Source: Stenotrophomonas sp. SY1 (lineage in GTDB: Bacteria > Pseudomonadota > Gammaproteobacteria > Xanthomonadales > Xanthomonadaceae). From it: a DNA stretch of 64,000 nucleotides. The stretch spans positions 1 to 64,000 of the forward strand of contig NZ_JAJOYR010000002.1 in assembly GCF_021202945.1 (NCBI RefSeq). The letters are read 5' to 3'. This document shows, piece after piece, positions 49,470 through 58,659 of this stretch. The notes under the pieces were generated by a model, which did no database searches, had not been told where the DNA came from, and saw only the letters and a list, made by a program, of their open reading frames with translations. Every line of letters starts with the position of its first letter. The stretch's first letter is position 1. A program made the position numbers and the translations under genes.

Positions 49470-49830
49470 GCCTTTGGGCTCCATTGCCTTTGGCTTCATC
49501 GCTTTTAGCTTTATCGCTTCCCACTTTTGGCTTTTGGCTCCTGATCTGGCCCCTCTCCCATCTCATGGGAGAGGGGTTGGGGTGAGGGCCGCTTTGGCTT
49601 TGGCTTTGGCTTCTGTTTTCGACCATGCACAAACCAGTAGCCCGTAAACCGCATGCCATCACCCCGTGAACGGGAGAAGGGATCAGATCGGCGCATATGT
49701 ATCCGTATGCCCTCACCCCACACGTCACATCCGCCACACCCGCACGTCCTATGACCTAGTGACTTCCGGCGCATTGCCCGTCCCGGGCCAGGCCGGAATG
49801 ATGCTTCCATCATCCAAGGAGAGGTTGTCC
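49470..49830. repeat. Palindromic element flanked on both sides by GCTTTT tracts
   Basis: The 361-nt gap holds no supported gene. The element GGCCCCTCTCCCATCTCATG, then GGAGAGGGGTTGGGGTGAGG (49550-49590), has a tract of GGCTTT/GCTTTT units before it (49480-49545) and a (GCTTTG) tract after it (49591-49613). AAGGAGAGG at 49817-49825 is the ribosome site of the next gene. Confidence 0.7.
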
Positions 49831-50724
49831 ATGCTGCAGATCCGTGGTTTGTCGAAAACCTACGCCAACGGCGTGCATGCACTGAAGGATGTCGACCTGG
49901 ACATCCCGCGCGGCATGTTCGGCCTGCTCGGCCCCAATGGCGCCGGCAAATCATCGCTGATGCGCACCCTGGCCACGCTGCAGGAAGCCGACTCCGGCAG
50001 CGCCATACTGGCCACCGCCGACGGCGCCAGCATCGACATCCTCCGCGACAAGGACCTGCTGCGTCGCAAGCTGGGCTACCTGCCGCAGGATTTCGGCGTG
50101 TACCCGAAGGTCAGCGCATTGGATCTGCTCGACCATTTCGCCGTACTCAAGGGCCTGACCGCGCGCAAGCAGCGCAAGGAAGTGGTCGAAGGACTGTTGC
50201 AGCAGGTCAACCTGTGGGATGCGCGCAAGCGCAAGCTCGGCACCTATTCCGGTGGCATGCGCCAACGTTTCGGCATCGCCCAGGCACTGCTGGGCAACCC
50301 GCAGCTGGTGATCGTCGATGAACCCACCGCTGGCCTGGATCCGGAAGAGCGCAACCGCTTCCTCAACCTGCTGGCCGAGATCGGCGAGAACGTGGCGGTG
50401 ATCCTGTCCACGCACATCGTCGAGGATGTCACCGACCTGTGCCCGAGCATGGCCATCATGAACAAGGGCCAGGTACTGCTGACCGGCCGCCCGGCCGATG
50501 CCATCGCCGCATTGCAGGCGCAGGTGTGGCGCAAGCAGGTGACCAAGGTGGCGCTGCCCGGTTACGAATCGCGCTTCACCGTGCTGTCCACCCGCCTGAT
50601 GGGTGGGCACCCGGTGATCCATGTCTTCAGCCAATCGTGTCCGGAACCCGGCTTCGAGCTGGTGGAACCGGGCCTGGAAGATGTCTACTTCCAGCGCCTG
50701 CGCCTGCAAGCGCAAGCGGCCTGA
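49831..50724 (+). CDS. ABC transporter ATP-binding protein
   Basis: The 297-residue ATPase has Walker A GLLGPNGAGKSSLMRTLATL, Q-loop YLPQDFGVYP, signature YSGGMRQRFGIAQALL, Walker B LVIVDEPTAGLDPEE and the switch His in STHIVEDV. It pairs with the permease-aminopeptidase 11 nt downstream. Substrate unknown. Confidence 0.93.
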   Translation: MLQIRGLSKTYANGVHALKDVDLDIPRGMFGLLGPNGAGKSSLMRTLATLQEADSGSAILATADGASIDILRDKDLLRRKLGYLPQDFGVYPKVSALDLLDHFAVLKGLTARKQRKEVVEGLLQQVNLWDARKRKLGTYSGGMRQRFGIAQALLGNPQLVIVDEPTAGLDPEERNRFLNLLAEIGENVAVILSTHIVEDVTDLCPSMAIMNKGQVLLTGRPADAIAALQAQVWRKQVTKVALPGYESRFTVLSTRLMGGHPVIHVFSQSCPEPGFELVEPGLEDVYFQRLRLQAQAA

Positions 50725-50735
50725 CGGAGACGGCC

Positions 50736-53700
50736 ATGACATTGAATTTCCTGCGCTTCGAGCTGCGCGAGCAGCTGCGTTCACCGCTGCTGTGGTTGCT
50801 GGCGGTGCTGTTCGCACTGATGGCCTTCGGCGCCGCCTCCAGTGATGCCATCCAGATCGGCGGGAGCATCGGCAATGTGCATCGCAATGCACCGTCGGTG
50901 ATCGCCACCTTGATGACCTCGTTCACCCTGCTCGGGCTGCTGGTGGTCACGCTGTTCGTCAGCAATGCGTTGCTGCGCGACTTCGAACTTGGCACCGCCG
51001 AGCTGGTGTTCTCCAGCCCGATCAAGCGCCGCGACTATCTGCTGGGCCGCATCGGTGCGGCCTTGCTGGCCAGCCTGTTGATGTACGTCATCATCGCCAT
51101 TGGCCTGTTCATCGCCCAGTTCATGCCATGGATCGATGCAGCGCGGCTCGGCCCGGTATCGCTGCAGCCCTATCTGTGGTCGTTCCTGTACATGGTGCTG
51201 CCGAACGTGCTGTTCACCACCGCCCTGCTGTCGGTGCTGGCGGTGACCACCCGCAACATCCTGTGGGTGTACATCGGCGTGATCGTGTTCTTCGTGCTGT
51301 ACGGCGTCAGCCGCGCGATCCTGGCCGACATCGACAACCTGCGTCTGTCTTCGCTGCTCGATCCGCTGGGCATGCGCGCGATGTCGCAGGCGATGCGCTA
51401 CTGGTCAGCCGAGGAACGCAATACCGGCCTGCCCGCCTTCACCGGTTACCTGCTGGAGAACCGCCTGCTGTGGCTGGCCTTGACCGGCGCCTTGTTTGCC
51501 GCCACCTTCGCGCTGTTCCGTACCGAACGCAGCGGCACCGGCCGCAGGCGCGGCAGGAAGATCGCCAGCGTCGCCACCACCGACAGCACGCGCCCCGCAG
51601 TCACCGCCCCGAAGGTGACGCCTGCGTTCAACGCAGCCACGGGCTGGAAGCAGCTGCTGCGCCAGGTCGGCTTCGATGCCTTCGGCGTGTTCCGCAGCGC
51701 ACCGTTCCTGGTGCTGCTGGTGCTGGGCATGGCCAATTTCATCCCCAGCGCGCTGTTCCGCAAGAGCATGTACGGCACGCCCAGCTGGCCGGTGACCTCG
51801 CAGATGCTGGAGGCATTGCAGCAGAGCTACAGCTTCCTGCTGATCATCATCGTGCTGTTCTACGCCGGCGAGCTGGTCTGGCGTGAGCGCAGCGCGCGCA
51901 TCGCCGGCATCAGCGATGCCATGCCGGTGCCCAACTGGGTGCCGCTGCTGGGCAAGTTCCTCACGTTGATCGCGGTGGTGTTCGCCTTCCAGGCGGTCGG
52001 CGGGCTTACCGCCATCGCCATCCAGCTGAGCAAGGGTTACACCCAGATCGAGCCGCTGCTGTACGTCAAGACGCTGGCACTGGATTCGGTGGTGTACATC
52101 CTGATGGGCGGCATGGCGCTGGTGCTGCAGGTACTGAGCAACAACAAGTTCCTCGGCTATGCGTTGCTGATCCTGCTGCTGATCGGGCAGTCGGTGCTGG
52201 GCATGCTCGACTACACCCAGAACCTGTACAACTTCGGCAGCTGGCCGATCGCCCCGTACTCGGACATGAACGGCTATGGCCACTTCCTGACCGGGCAGCT
52301 GGCGTTCCAGGGGTACTGGTCGCTGTTCCTGCTGGCCCTGTTGCTGGTCTGCGCCGCGCTATGGGTGCGTGGCGTCGATTCGGGCCTGCGCCAGCGCCTG
52401 AAACTGGCCCGCCAGCGTCTGCGCGGCAAGCTCGGCGTGGCGCTGGCTGCCTCGGTCATCGCTTTCGTCGCCTGCGGTGGCTGGCTGTACTGGAGCACCA
52501 ACATCCGCAACGAGTTCGTCTCACCGGACCAGTCGCTGGACCGCCAGGCCCGTTACGAACGCGAATACCGCAAGTACAAGGATCTGCCGCAACCGCGCAT
52601 CATCGCCGTCGACAACAAGGTCGACCTGCATCCGGAAACCCAGTCACTGCACATCGATGGCCGCTACCGCGTGCGCAACACGCACACCGCTGCAATCCCG
52701 ACCGTCCATGTGGCAATGGGTGACGACCGCACGCTGACGTCCATCGACATGGGCGGCGCCAAGCTGACCACGCACGATGAAGAACTGGGCTACCGCATCT
52801 ACACCCTGGACAAACCGCTGCAACCGGGTGAAGAGCGCGACATCAGCTTTACCGTGGACATCCATCCCAATGGTGTCACTGCCGACCAGGCGCAAAGCCA
52901 GATCGTCGACAACGGCAGCTTCTTCAACAGCCGCGTACTGCCTGCGTTCGGCTATGACACCGGCGTGGAGATCAGTGACCGCAACGAGCGCCGCAAGCGT
53001 GACCTCGGCGAGCCCACGCGCATGCCGAAACTGGAGGACGAAGCCGCACGCGCCAACAACTACATCTCCAACGATTCGGATTGGCTGGATTTCAGTACCA
53101 CCATCTGCACGGCGCCGGACCAGGTCGCCCTGGCCCCGGGCTACCTGCAGAAGGAGTTTGAACGTGATGGCCGCCGCTGTTTCAGCTACGCGATGGATCG
53201 CCCGATGCTCAATTTCTACGCCTACCTGTCGGCACGCTGGGAGGTGAAGAAAGCGACGTACAAGGACATCCCGATCGAGATCTACTACGACCCCAAGCAT
53301 CCGTTCAACGTGGACCGGATGATCGAAGGCGTGCAGAAATCGCTGGCGTACTACGAAGCCAACTTCAGTCCATACCAGCACCGTCAGGTGCGCATCATCG
53401 AGTTCCCGGGCTACCAGTCGTTCGCGCAGAGCTTCGCCAATACGATCCCCTACTCGGAGTCGATCGGCTTCATCGCCGACCTGCGTGACAAGGACAACAT
53501 CGACTACGTGTTCTATGTCACCGCCCATGAGATCGCGCACCAGTGGTGGGCACACCAGGTGATCGGCGCCAACGTGCAGGGTGCCACCGTGCTGTCCGAG
53601 TCGCTGTCGCAATACTCGGCACTGATGGTGATGGAGAAGGAATACGGACGAAGCCACATGCGCCAGTTCCTCAAGGACGAACTGGACAGCTACCTGTCCG

Positions 53701-54314
53701 GACGCGGCGGTGAGAACGTGGAAGAACAGCCGCTGTATCGCGTGGAGAACCAGCAGTACATCCATTACCGCAAGGGTTCGGTGGTGTTCTACCGCCTGCG
53801 CGAGGAAATGGGCGAGGAAGCACTGAACCGCGCGTTGAGCCGCTTCATCCAGGCCAAGGCCTTCCAGCAACCGCCGTACACCACGTCTGCAGAACTGCTG
53901 GAGTTCATCCGCGCCGAAGCCAAGCCCGAGCAACAGGCATTGATCACCGACCTGTTCGAGAAGATCAGCTTCTACGACAACCGCGTGGTCGAGGCATCGG
54001 CCAAGAAGCGGACCGACGGCCGCTACGACGTGACCCTGCAACTGCACGCTGACAAACGTTACGCCGACGGCCTGGGCAAGGAAACAGCCGGCACGCTGGA
54101 CGACTGGATCGAAGTGGGCGTGTTCGCCAGCGGCCCATCGGGCAAGGAACGCGATGAGAAGGTGCTGTACCTGCAGCGCCACCACATCACCGGAGCCTCG
54201 CCGACCATCACCGTCACGGTGGACCAGAAACCGAGCGAAGCCGGGTTCGACCCGTACAACAAACTGATCGACCGGGTATCTGCGGACAACCGCAAACGAC
54301 TGACCGTTCAGTAG
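50736..54314 (+). CDS. ABC permease fused to an M1-family aminopeptidase domain, 1192 aa
   Basis: Residues 1-570 hold two clusters of about six spans each, as in ABC-2 permeases. After a single span near 565-585 comes a large periplasmic domain with an M1 signature: HEIAHQWWAHQVIGAN (HExxH) and a Glu in TVLSESLSQYSALMVMEKEYG. The gluzincin exopeptidase GAMEN is not obvious. Such fusions are annotated in Xanthomonadaceae as permease/M1 aminopeptidase. A periplasmic peptidase linked to transport is inferred. Confidence 0.92.
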   Translation: MTLNFLRFELREQLRSPLLWLLAVLFALMAFGAASSDAIQIGGSIGNVHRNAPSVIATLMTSFTLLGLLVVTLFVSNALLRDFELGTAELVFSSPIKRRDYLLGRIGAALLASLLMYVIIAIGLFIAQFMPWIDAARLGPVSLQPYLWSFLYMVLPNVLFTTALLSVLAVTTRNILWVYIGVIVFFVLYGVSRAILADIDNLRLSSLLDPLGMRAMSQAMRYWSAEERNTGLPAFTGYLLENRLLWLALTGALFAATFALFRTERSGTGRRRGRKIASVATTDSTRPAVTAPKVTPAFNAATGWKQLLRQVGFDAFGVFRSAPFLVLLVLGMANFIPSALFRKSMYGTPSWPVTSQMLEALQQSYSFLLIIIVLFYAGELVWRERSARIAGISDAMPVPNWVPLLGKFLTLIAVVFAFQAVGGLTAIAIQLSKGYTQIEPLLYVKTLALDSVVYILMGGMALVLQVLSNNKFLGYALLILLLIGQSVLGMLDYTQNLYNFGSWPIAPYSDMNGYGHFLTGQLAFQGYWSLFLLALLLVCAALWVRGVDSGLRQRLKLARQRLRGKLGVALAASVIAFVACGGWLYWSTNIRNEFVSPDQSLDRQARYEREYRKYKDLPQPRIIAVDNKVDLHPETQSLHIDGRYRVRNTHTAAIPTVHVAMGDDRTLTSIDMGGAKLTTHDEELGYRIYTLDKPLQPGEERDISFTVDIHPNGVTADQAQSQIVDNGSFFNSRVLPAFGYDTGVEISDRNERRKRDLGEPTRMPKLEDEAARANNYISNDSDWLDFSTTICTAPDQVALAPGYLQKEFERDGRRCFSYAMDRPMLNFYAYLSARWEVKKATYKDIPIEIYYDPKHPFNVDRMIEGVQKSLAYYEANFSPYQHRQVRIIEFPGYQSFAQSFANTIPYSESIGFIADLRDKDNIDYVFYVTAHEIAHQWWAHQVIGANVQGATVLSESLSQYSALMVMEKEYGRSHMRQFLKDELDSYLSGRGGENVEEQPLYRVENQQYIHYRKGSVVFYRLREEMGEEALNRALSRFIQAKAFQQPPYTTSAELLEFIRAEAKPEQQALITDLFEKISFYDNRVVEASAKKRTDGRYDVTLQLHADKRYADGLGKETAGTLDDWIEVGVFASGPSGKERDEKVLYLQRHHITGASPTITVTVDQKPSEAGFDPYNKLIDRVSADNRKRLTVQ

Positions 54315-54831
54315 CCCTCAGTGTTGGCTTGCGGCATTTGCTTGAGGTCCTTGCTTGGGGCTCTTGCTCGATGCCTTTGCTTGAGGGCTTTGCTTAAGGC
54401 TTTTGATTGAGGCTTTTGATTGAGGCTTTTGATTGAGGCTCTTGATTGAGGCTTTTGATTGAGCCCCTCTCCCATTCATGGGAGAGGGGTTGGGGTGAGG
54501 GCAGCTCCTGACTTCGCTCTTGCTACTTCGCCAGCCATCACCATCACCGCAGAAAACGACCCAACGCCCTTCTGATCCGCCCCTTCCGAGCATCCCGCTC
54601 CACGTCCCGAGCACGGCATAGCCTGCGCCGCCATCAGCCCCGCACAAGCCCGTGCCGCGCAAACTGATCGCCCCACGCGCGTGAGAAGGGGCCACTTGAA
54701 CGTCTCTGCAATCCTGGAGCGAAAGTCACTTCAATCTGCTGCATCGCGGATTCCGTACGGCGCCGAATGCGGTTACATTCGGCACCGTACCGGCGTCGCC
54801 GGAAGCCGACACAGACCCTGGGAGGGGAAAC
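54315..54831. repeat. 13-mer tandem array and palindromic element
   Basis: Five nearly exact copies of GGCTTTTGATTGA fill 54398-54462, preceded by about five decayed copies from 54325 (TTGCTTGA variants). The palindrome GCCCCTCTCCCATTCATGGG with AGAGGGGTTGGGGTGAGGGC (54463-54502) follows at once. The remainder to 54831 holds a GTAC-rich leader, GCGGTTACATTCGGCACCGT, and GGGAGGGGAAAC before the next ATG. No gene is supported. Confidence 0.75.
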
Positions 54832-55278
54832 ATGCGCACCACGATCAAAACCCTGTTGCTGGCCCTGCCGCTGCTGGCTGCCGGCTTTTCCGCCAGTGCC
54901 TCGGACGGCGCTACCGGCCGCTGGAAGACCATTGACGACGAAACCGGCCGGGTGAAGTCCATCGTCGAGATCACCCAGGCCGCCAATGGCACCCTGAATG
55001 GCAAGGTCCTGCAGGTGCTGCAGTCGGCGCAGGGCCCGAACCCGGTCTGCGACAAGTGCGACGGCGCCAACAAGGGCAAGCCGATCCAGGGCATGACCAT
55101 CCTCTGGAACCTGCGTCCGGACGGCGCCAACAAGTGGGCCAACGGCACCATCCTCGACCCGGCCAAGGGCAAGACCTACAGCTCCAAGGTCGCCCTGGTC
55201 GAGAACGGCCGCAAGCTGGAAGTCTCCGGCTGCATCGCCTTCATCTGCCGCTCGCAGACCTGGTTGCGCGACCAGTAA
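54832..55278 (+). CDS. DUF2147 protein
   Basis: The 148-residue secreted protein has a signal peptide (TLLLALPLLAAGFSASA) and the DUF2147 core GRWKTIDDETGRVKSIVEI, DKCDGANKGKPIQGM and YSSKVALVENGRKLEVSGC. Four cysteines (CDKC, GC, IC) are present. Function unknown. GGAGGGG is the ribosome site. Confidence 0.9.
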   Translation: MRTTIKTLLLALPLLAAGFSASASDGATGRWKTIDDETGRVKSIVEITQAANGTLNGKVLQVLQSAQGPNPVCDKCDGANKGKPIQGMTILWNLRPDGANKWANGTILDPAKGKTYSSKVALVENGRKLEVSGCIAFICRSQTWLRDQ

Positions 55279-55289
55279 TCCGCTTTGAA

Positions 55290-55388
55290 GCCCCTCTCCC
55301 ATCGGGAGAGGGGTTGGGGAGAGGGTGCGTCCGCCCATCCCTCACCCTCATCCGCCCCTTCGGGGCACCTTCTCCCGACGGAGAAGGA
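55290..55388. repeat. Two facing palindromic elements
   Basis: CCCCTCTCCCATCGGGAGAG with GGGTTGGGGAGAG (55290-55325) faces the second subtype CCTCATCCGCCCCTTCGGGG with CACCTTCTCCCGACGGAGAA (55346-55388). They sit between the DUF2147 gene and its terminator. Confidence 0.7.
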
Positions 55389-55393
55389 AGCAC

Positions 55394-55427
55394 GCCAGCC
55401 CCGGGCCTTCCCGGGGCTGGCTGTTTT
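55394..55427 (+). terminator. Rho-independent terminator after the DUF2147 gene
   Basis: A perfect 12-bp stem GCCAGCCCCGGG/CCCGGGGCTGGC with CCTT loop is followed by TGTTTT. It ends 45 nt before the metG ATG. Confidence 0.85.
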
Positions 55428-55471
55428 CGGTCATGCGATAATCCCGCGTTCCCCTGCACCAAATGATGGCC

Positions 55472-57550
55472 ATGACCCGTAACGCGCTCGTCACCAATGC
55501 CCTGCCCTATGCCAACGGCCCGCTTCATCTGGGTCACATGGTCGGCTACATCCAGGCCGATATCTGGGTGCGCGCCCGCCGGCTCATGGGTGAAAAGGTC
55601 TGGTACGTCTGCGCTGACGACACCCACGGCACGCCGATCATGCTGGCCGCCGAAAAGGCCGGGGTCACCCCGGAAACCTTCATCGCCAACATCCAGGCCG
55701 GCCATGAGCGCGATTTCGCGGCGTTCGGCGTGGAGTTCGACCATTACGATTCGACCAACTCGGCCGCCAACCGCGAGCTGACCGAAGCCCTGTACAACAA
55801 GCTCGACGCCGCCGGCCACATCAGCCGCCGCTCGATCGCCCAGTTCTACGACCCGGCCAAGGGCATGTTCCTGCCGGACCGCTACATCAAGGGCACCTGC
55901 CCGAAGTGCAAGTCGCCCGATCAGTACGGCGACAACTGCGAAGTGTGCGGCGCCACCTACGGCCCGACCGACCTGATCGACCCCAAGTCGGTGGTCTCCG
56001 GTGCAACCCCGGAAATGCGCGATTCGGAGCACTACTTCTTCGAAGTGGGCCGCTTCCAGGATTTCCTGCGCCAGTGGCTGGCCGGCGATGTGGCCGTACC
56101 GGGCGTGAAGGCCAAGCTGGCCGAATGGCTGGATGCCGAAGGCGGCCTGCGCGCGTGGGACATCTCCCGTGATGCGCCCTATTTCGGCTTCGAGATCCCC
56201 GGCGCGCCGGGCAAGTACTTCTACGTGTGGCTGGACGCGCCGATCGGCTACCTGTCCAGCTTCAAGAACCTGTGTGCGAAGACCGGCGATGATTTCGACG
56301 CCGTGCTGGCCGCCGACAGCAGCACCGAGCTGCACCACTTCATCGGCAAGGACATCGTCAATTTCCACGGCCTGTTCTGGCCGTCGGTGCTGCACGGCAC
56401 CGGCCTGCGTGCGCCGACCCGCCTGCACGTCAACGGCTACCTGACCGTGGACGGCGCCAAGATGAGCAAGTCGCGCGGCACCTTCGTCATGGCCCGCACC
56501 TACCTGGACGCCGGCCTGGCCCCGGAAGCGCTGCGCTACTACTTCGCGGCCAAGTCCTCCGGCGGCGTGGACGACCTGGACCTGAACCTGTCCGACTTCA
56601 CCGCGCGCGTGAACGCCGACCTGGTCGGCAAGTTCGTCAACCTGGCCAGCCGCTGCGCCGGTTTCATCGCCAAGCGTTTCGACGGCAAGCTGGCCGACAC
56701 GCTGCCAAACCCGGCCCAGTACGACCACTTCGTCGCCGCGCTGGCACCGGTGCGTGAAGCCTATGAGCGCAACGATGCGGCGGCCGCCATCCGCCTGACC
56801 ATGGCGCTGGCCGATGAAGCCAACAAATACATCGACGACACCAAGCCGTGGGTGATCGCCAAGCAGGAGGGTGCCGACGCCGAACTGCAGGCGGTCTGCA
56901 CCCAGGGCCTGAACCTGTTCCGTGTGCTGGTGGCCGCGCTCAAGCCGGTGCTGCCGGCCACCGCGCTGCAGGCCGAAACGTTCCTCAACGCACCGATGAC
57001 CGGCTGGGGCGATATCGCCAAGCCGCTCACCGCCCACACCATCGCCACCTACGTGCCGCTGTTCACCCGTATCGACCCGAAAATGATTGACGCCATGACC
57101 GACGCTTCCAAGGACACCCTCTCCGCCCCGCCCGCCGCCGACGCCAAGCCTGCCAAGGCCGAGAAGCCGGCAAAGGTGGAAGCCAAGCCGGAACCCAAGG
57201 CCGAAGGTGAAGCCTCCGCGTACATCGGCATCGATGATTTCGCCAAGCTCGACCTGCGCATCGGCAAGGTGCTCGAGTGCGGTTTCGTCGAAGGCTCGGA
57301 CAAGCTGCTGCGCTTCCTGCTGGACGCCGGTGACCTGGGCCAGCGCCAGATCTTCTCGGGCATCCGCGGCAGCTACGCCGAACCGGAAGCACTGGTCGGC
57401 CGCAACGTGGTGTTCATCGCCAACCTGGCCCCGCGCAAGATGCGCTTCGGCCTGAGCGAAGGCATGATCCTGTCGGCCGGCTTCGACGGCGGTGCACTGG
57501 CGCTGCTGGATGCCGACGGCGGCGCCCTGCCGGGCATGCCGGTTCGTTGA
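55472..57550 (+). CDS. metG: Methionyl-tRNA synthetase
   Basis: The 692-residue class I enzyme has the HIGH motif PYANGPLHLGHMVGYIQADI, a zinc knuckle (CPKC...CEVC), KMSKS in DGAKMSKSRGTF, and a C-terminal tRNA-binding EMAP domain (LDLRIGKVLECGFVEGSDKL) after a Lys/Ala/Pro-rich linker. It charges tRNA-Met. ATG 55472 fits the family start MTRNALVTNALPYANG; ATGs at 55463 and 55466 are possible. HAD and rnfB genes follow. Confidence 0.97.
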   Translation: MTRNALVTNALPYANGPLHLGHMVGYIQADIWVRARRLMGEKVWYVCADDTHGTPIMLAAEKAGVTPETFIANIQAGHERDFAAFGVEFDHYDSTNSAANRELTEALYNKLDAAGHISRRSIAQFYDPAKGMFLPDRYIKGTCPKCKSPDQYGDNCEVCGATYGPTDLIDPKSVVSGATPEMRDSEHYFFEVGRFQDFLRQWLAGDVAVPGVKAKLAEWLDAEGGLRAWDISRDAPYFGFEIPGAPGKYFYVWLDAPIGYLSSFKNLCAKTGDDFDAVLAADSSTELHHFIGKDIVNFHGLFWPSVLHGTGLRAPTRLHVNGYLTVDGAKMSKSRGTFVMARTYLDAGLAPEALRYYFAAKSSGGVDDLDLNLSDFTARVNADLVGKFVNLASRCAGFIAKRFDGKLADTLPNPAQYDHFVAALAPVREAYERNDAAAAIRLTMALADEANKYIDDTKPWVIAKQEGADAELQAVCTQGLNLFRVLVAALKPVLPATALQAETFLNAPMTGWGDIAKPLTAHTIATYVPLFTRIDPKMIDAMTDASKDTLSAPPAADAKPAKAEKPAKVEAKPEPKAEGEASAYIGIDDFAKLDLRIGKVLECGFVEGSDKLLRFLLDAGDLGQRQIFSGIRGSYAEPEALVGRNVVFIANLAPRKMRFGLSEGMILSAGFDGGALALLDADGGALPGMPVR

Positions 57551-57556
57551 TGCAGT

Positions 57557-57576
57557 GGGCGCGCCTTGGCGCGCCC
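57557..57576. terminator. GC palindrome between metG and the HAD gene
   Basis: GGGCGCGCC-TT-GGCGCGCCC is a perfect 9-bp hairpin six bases after the metG stop, followed only by TTCTCC. It may reduce readthrough. Confidence 0.35.
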
Positions 57577-57593
57577 TTCTCCCGGAGCGGACC

Positions 57594-58184
57594 ATGCAAC
57601 TGGCCCTGTTCGATTTCGACCACACCATCACCGCCTGTGACACCTACAGCCGGTTCCTGCGGCGCGTGGCCACTCCGGAACAGCGCGCGCAGGCATGGTG
57701 GCGGATCGGGCCGTGGCTGCTGGCATACCGGTTGAAGTTGATCTCGGCCGAGCGCATCCGTCGTCGCGTCACCGCACAGGTATTCACCGGCCGCCATGCC
57801 GGTGAAATCACCCAGATGGCACGCGACTACGCGCGTGAGCACCTGCCCGGCATGATGCGGCCGGAAATGCTGGAACAGATCCAGTGGCACAAGGCGCAGG
57901 GTCATACCGTGGTCGTCGTGTCGGGCTCGCTGGATCTGTACCTGCAGCACTGGTGCGACGCGCAGGGCCTGCAGATGATCTGCAACACGCTGGAAGTACA
58001 GGACAACCGCCTCACCGGTCGCTACGCCAACGGCGATTGTGGCCCGCGCAAGGTGGCGCGCATCCGCAAGCTGTTCGACCTGAGCCGCTACCAGCGCATC
58101 CACGCCTACGGCGACAGCCGTGAAGACAAGCCGATGCTGGCACTGGCGCATGAGCGCTGGTACCGCGGCAAACCGCTCTCCTGA
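57594..58184 (+). CDS. HAD-IB family phosphatase
   Basis: The 196-residue protein carries motif [14 protein letters not shown], motif [10 protein letters not shown], and motif III/IV region [15 protein letters not shown], the pattern of HAD-IB hydrolases related to phosphoserine phosphatase. Substrate unknown. A CCGGAGCGG ribosome site precedes ATG 57594. Confidence 0.88.
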   Translation: MQLALFDFDHTITACDTYSRFLRRVATPEQRAQAWWRIGPWLLAYRLKLISAERIRRRVTAQVFTGRHAGEITQMARDYAREHLPGMMRPEMLEQIQWHKAQGHTVVVVSGSLDLYLQHWCDAQGLQMICNTLEVQDNRLTGRYANGDCGPRKVARIRKLFDLSRYQRIHAYGDSREDKPMLALAHERWYRGKPLS

Positions 58185-58213
58185 TCCCCCTTTCGCGCAG
58201 CCCTACGCCACGC

Positions 58214-58630
58214 ATGCAGGAAACATCGAACAACCTGGTCGAACGCCTGGACCGCCTGCTGCCGCAAACCCAATGCGGGCAATGCGGCTTTGACGGTTGC
58301 CGTCCGTATGCCGAGGCAATGGCACGCGGCGAAGCCGGCGTTGATCACTGCCCGCCCGGTGGCGACGCCGGCGCGCGCGCATTGGCGCATGTGCTGGGCG
58401 TGGCCCCACTGCCGTTCGACCGCAGCCGTGGTGAACACAAACCGGCGCAGGTTGCCGTCATTGTTGAAGCCGACTGCATCGGTTGCACAAAGTGCATCCA
58501 GGCCTGCCCGGTGGATGCCATCGTCGGCGGCGCCAAGTACATGCACACCGTGTTGGCTGATCTGTGCACCGGCTGCGAGCTGTGCATTCCGCCATGCCCG
58601 GTGGATTGCATCGTGCTCGAAGCGCTGTAA
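58214..58630 (+). CDS. rnfB: RnfB-type electron transport protein
   Basis: The 138-residue protein has the Fe-S cluster region [19 protein letters not shown] and two 4Fe-4S ferredoxin motifs ([32 protein letters not shown]). The N-terminal membrane helix of full RnfB is missing, and no other rnf gene is near. In Xanthomonadaceae this short form is found beside metG. It may be a soluble ferredoxin-like carrier. Confidence 0.9.
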   Translation: MQETSNNLVERLDRLLPQTQCGQCGFDGCRPYAEAMARGEAGVDHCPPGGDAGARALAHVLGVAPLPFDRSRGEHKPAQVAVIVEADCIGCTKCIQACPVDAIVGGAKYMHTVLADLCTGCELCIPPCPVDCIVLEAL

Positions 58631-58659
58631 TCCCGCCGCGCACCTGCCCGGCAGCATCC

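Noticed and set aside
54325..54502. Possible CRISPR array
   Set aside because: Repeats of 13 nt have no spacers and no cas genes are nearby.
52644..57643. 513-codon and 800-codon frames opposite the M1 peptidase and metG
   Set aside because: Antisense shadows with no domain or start signal.
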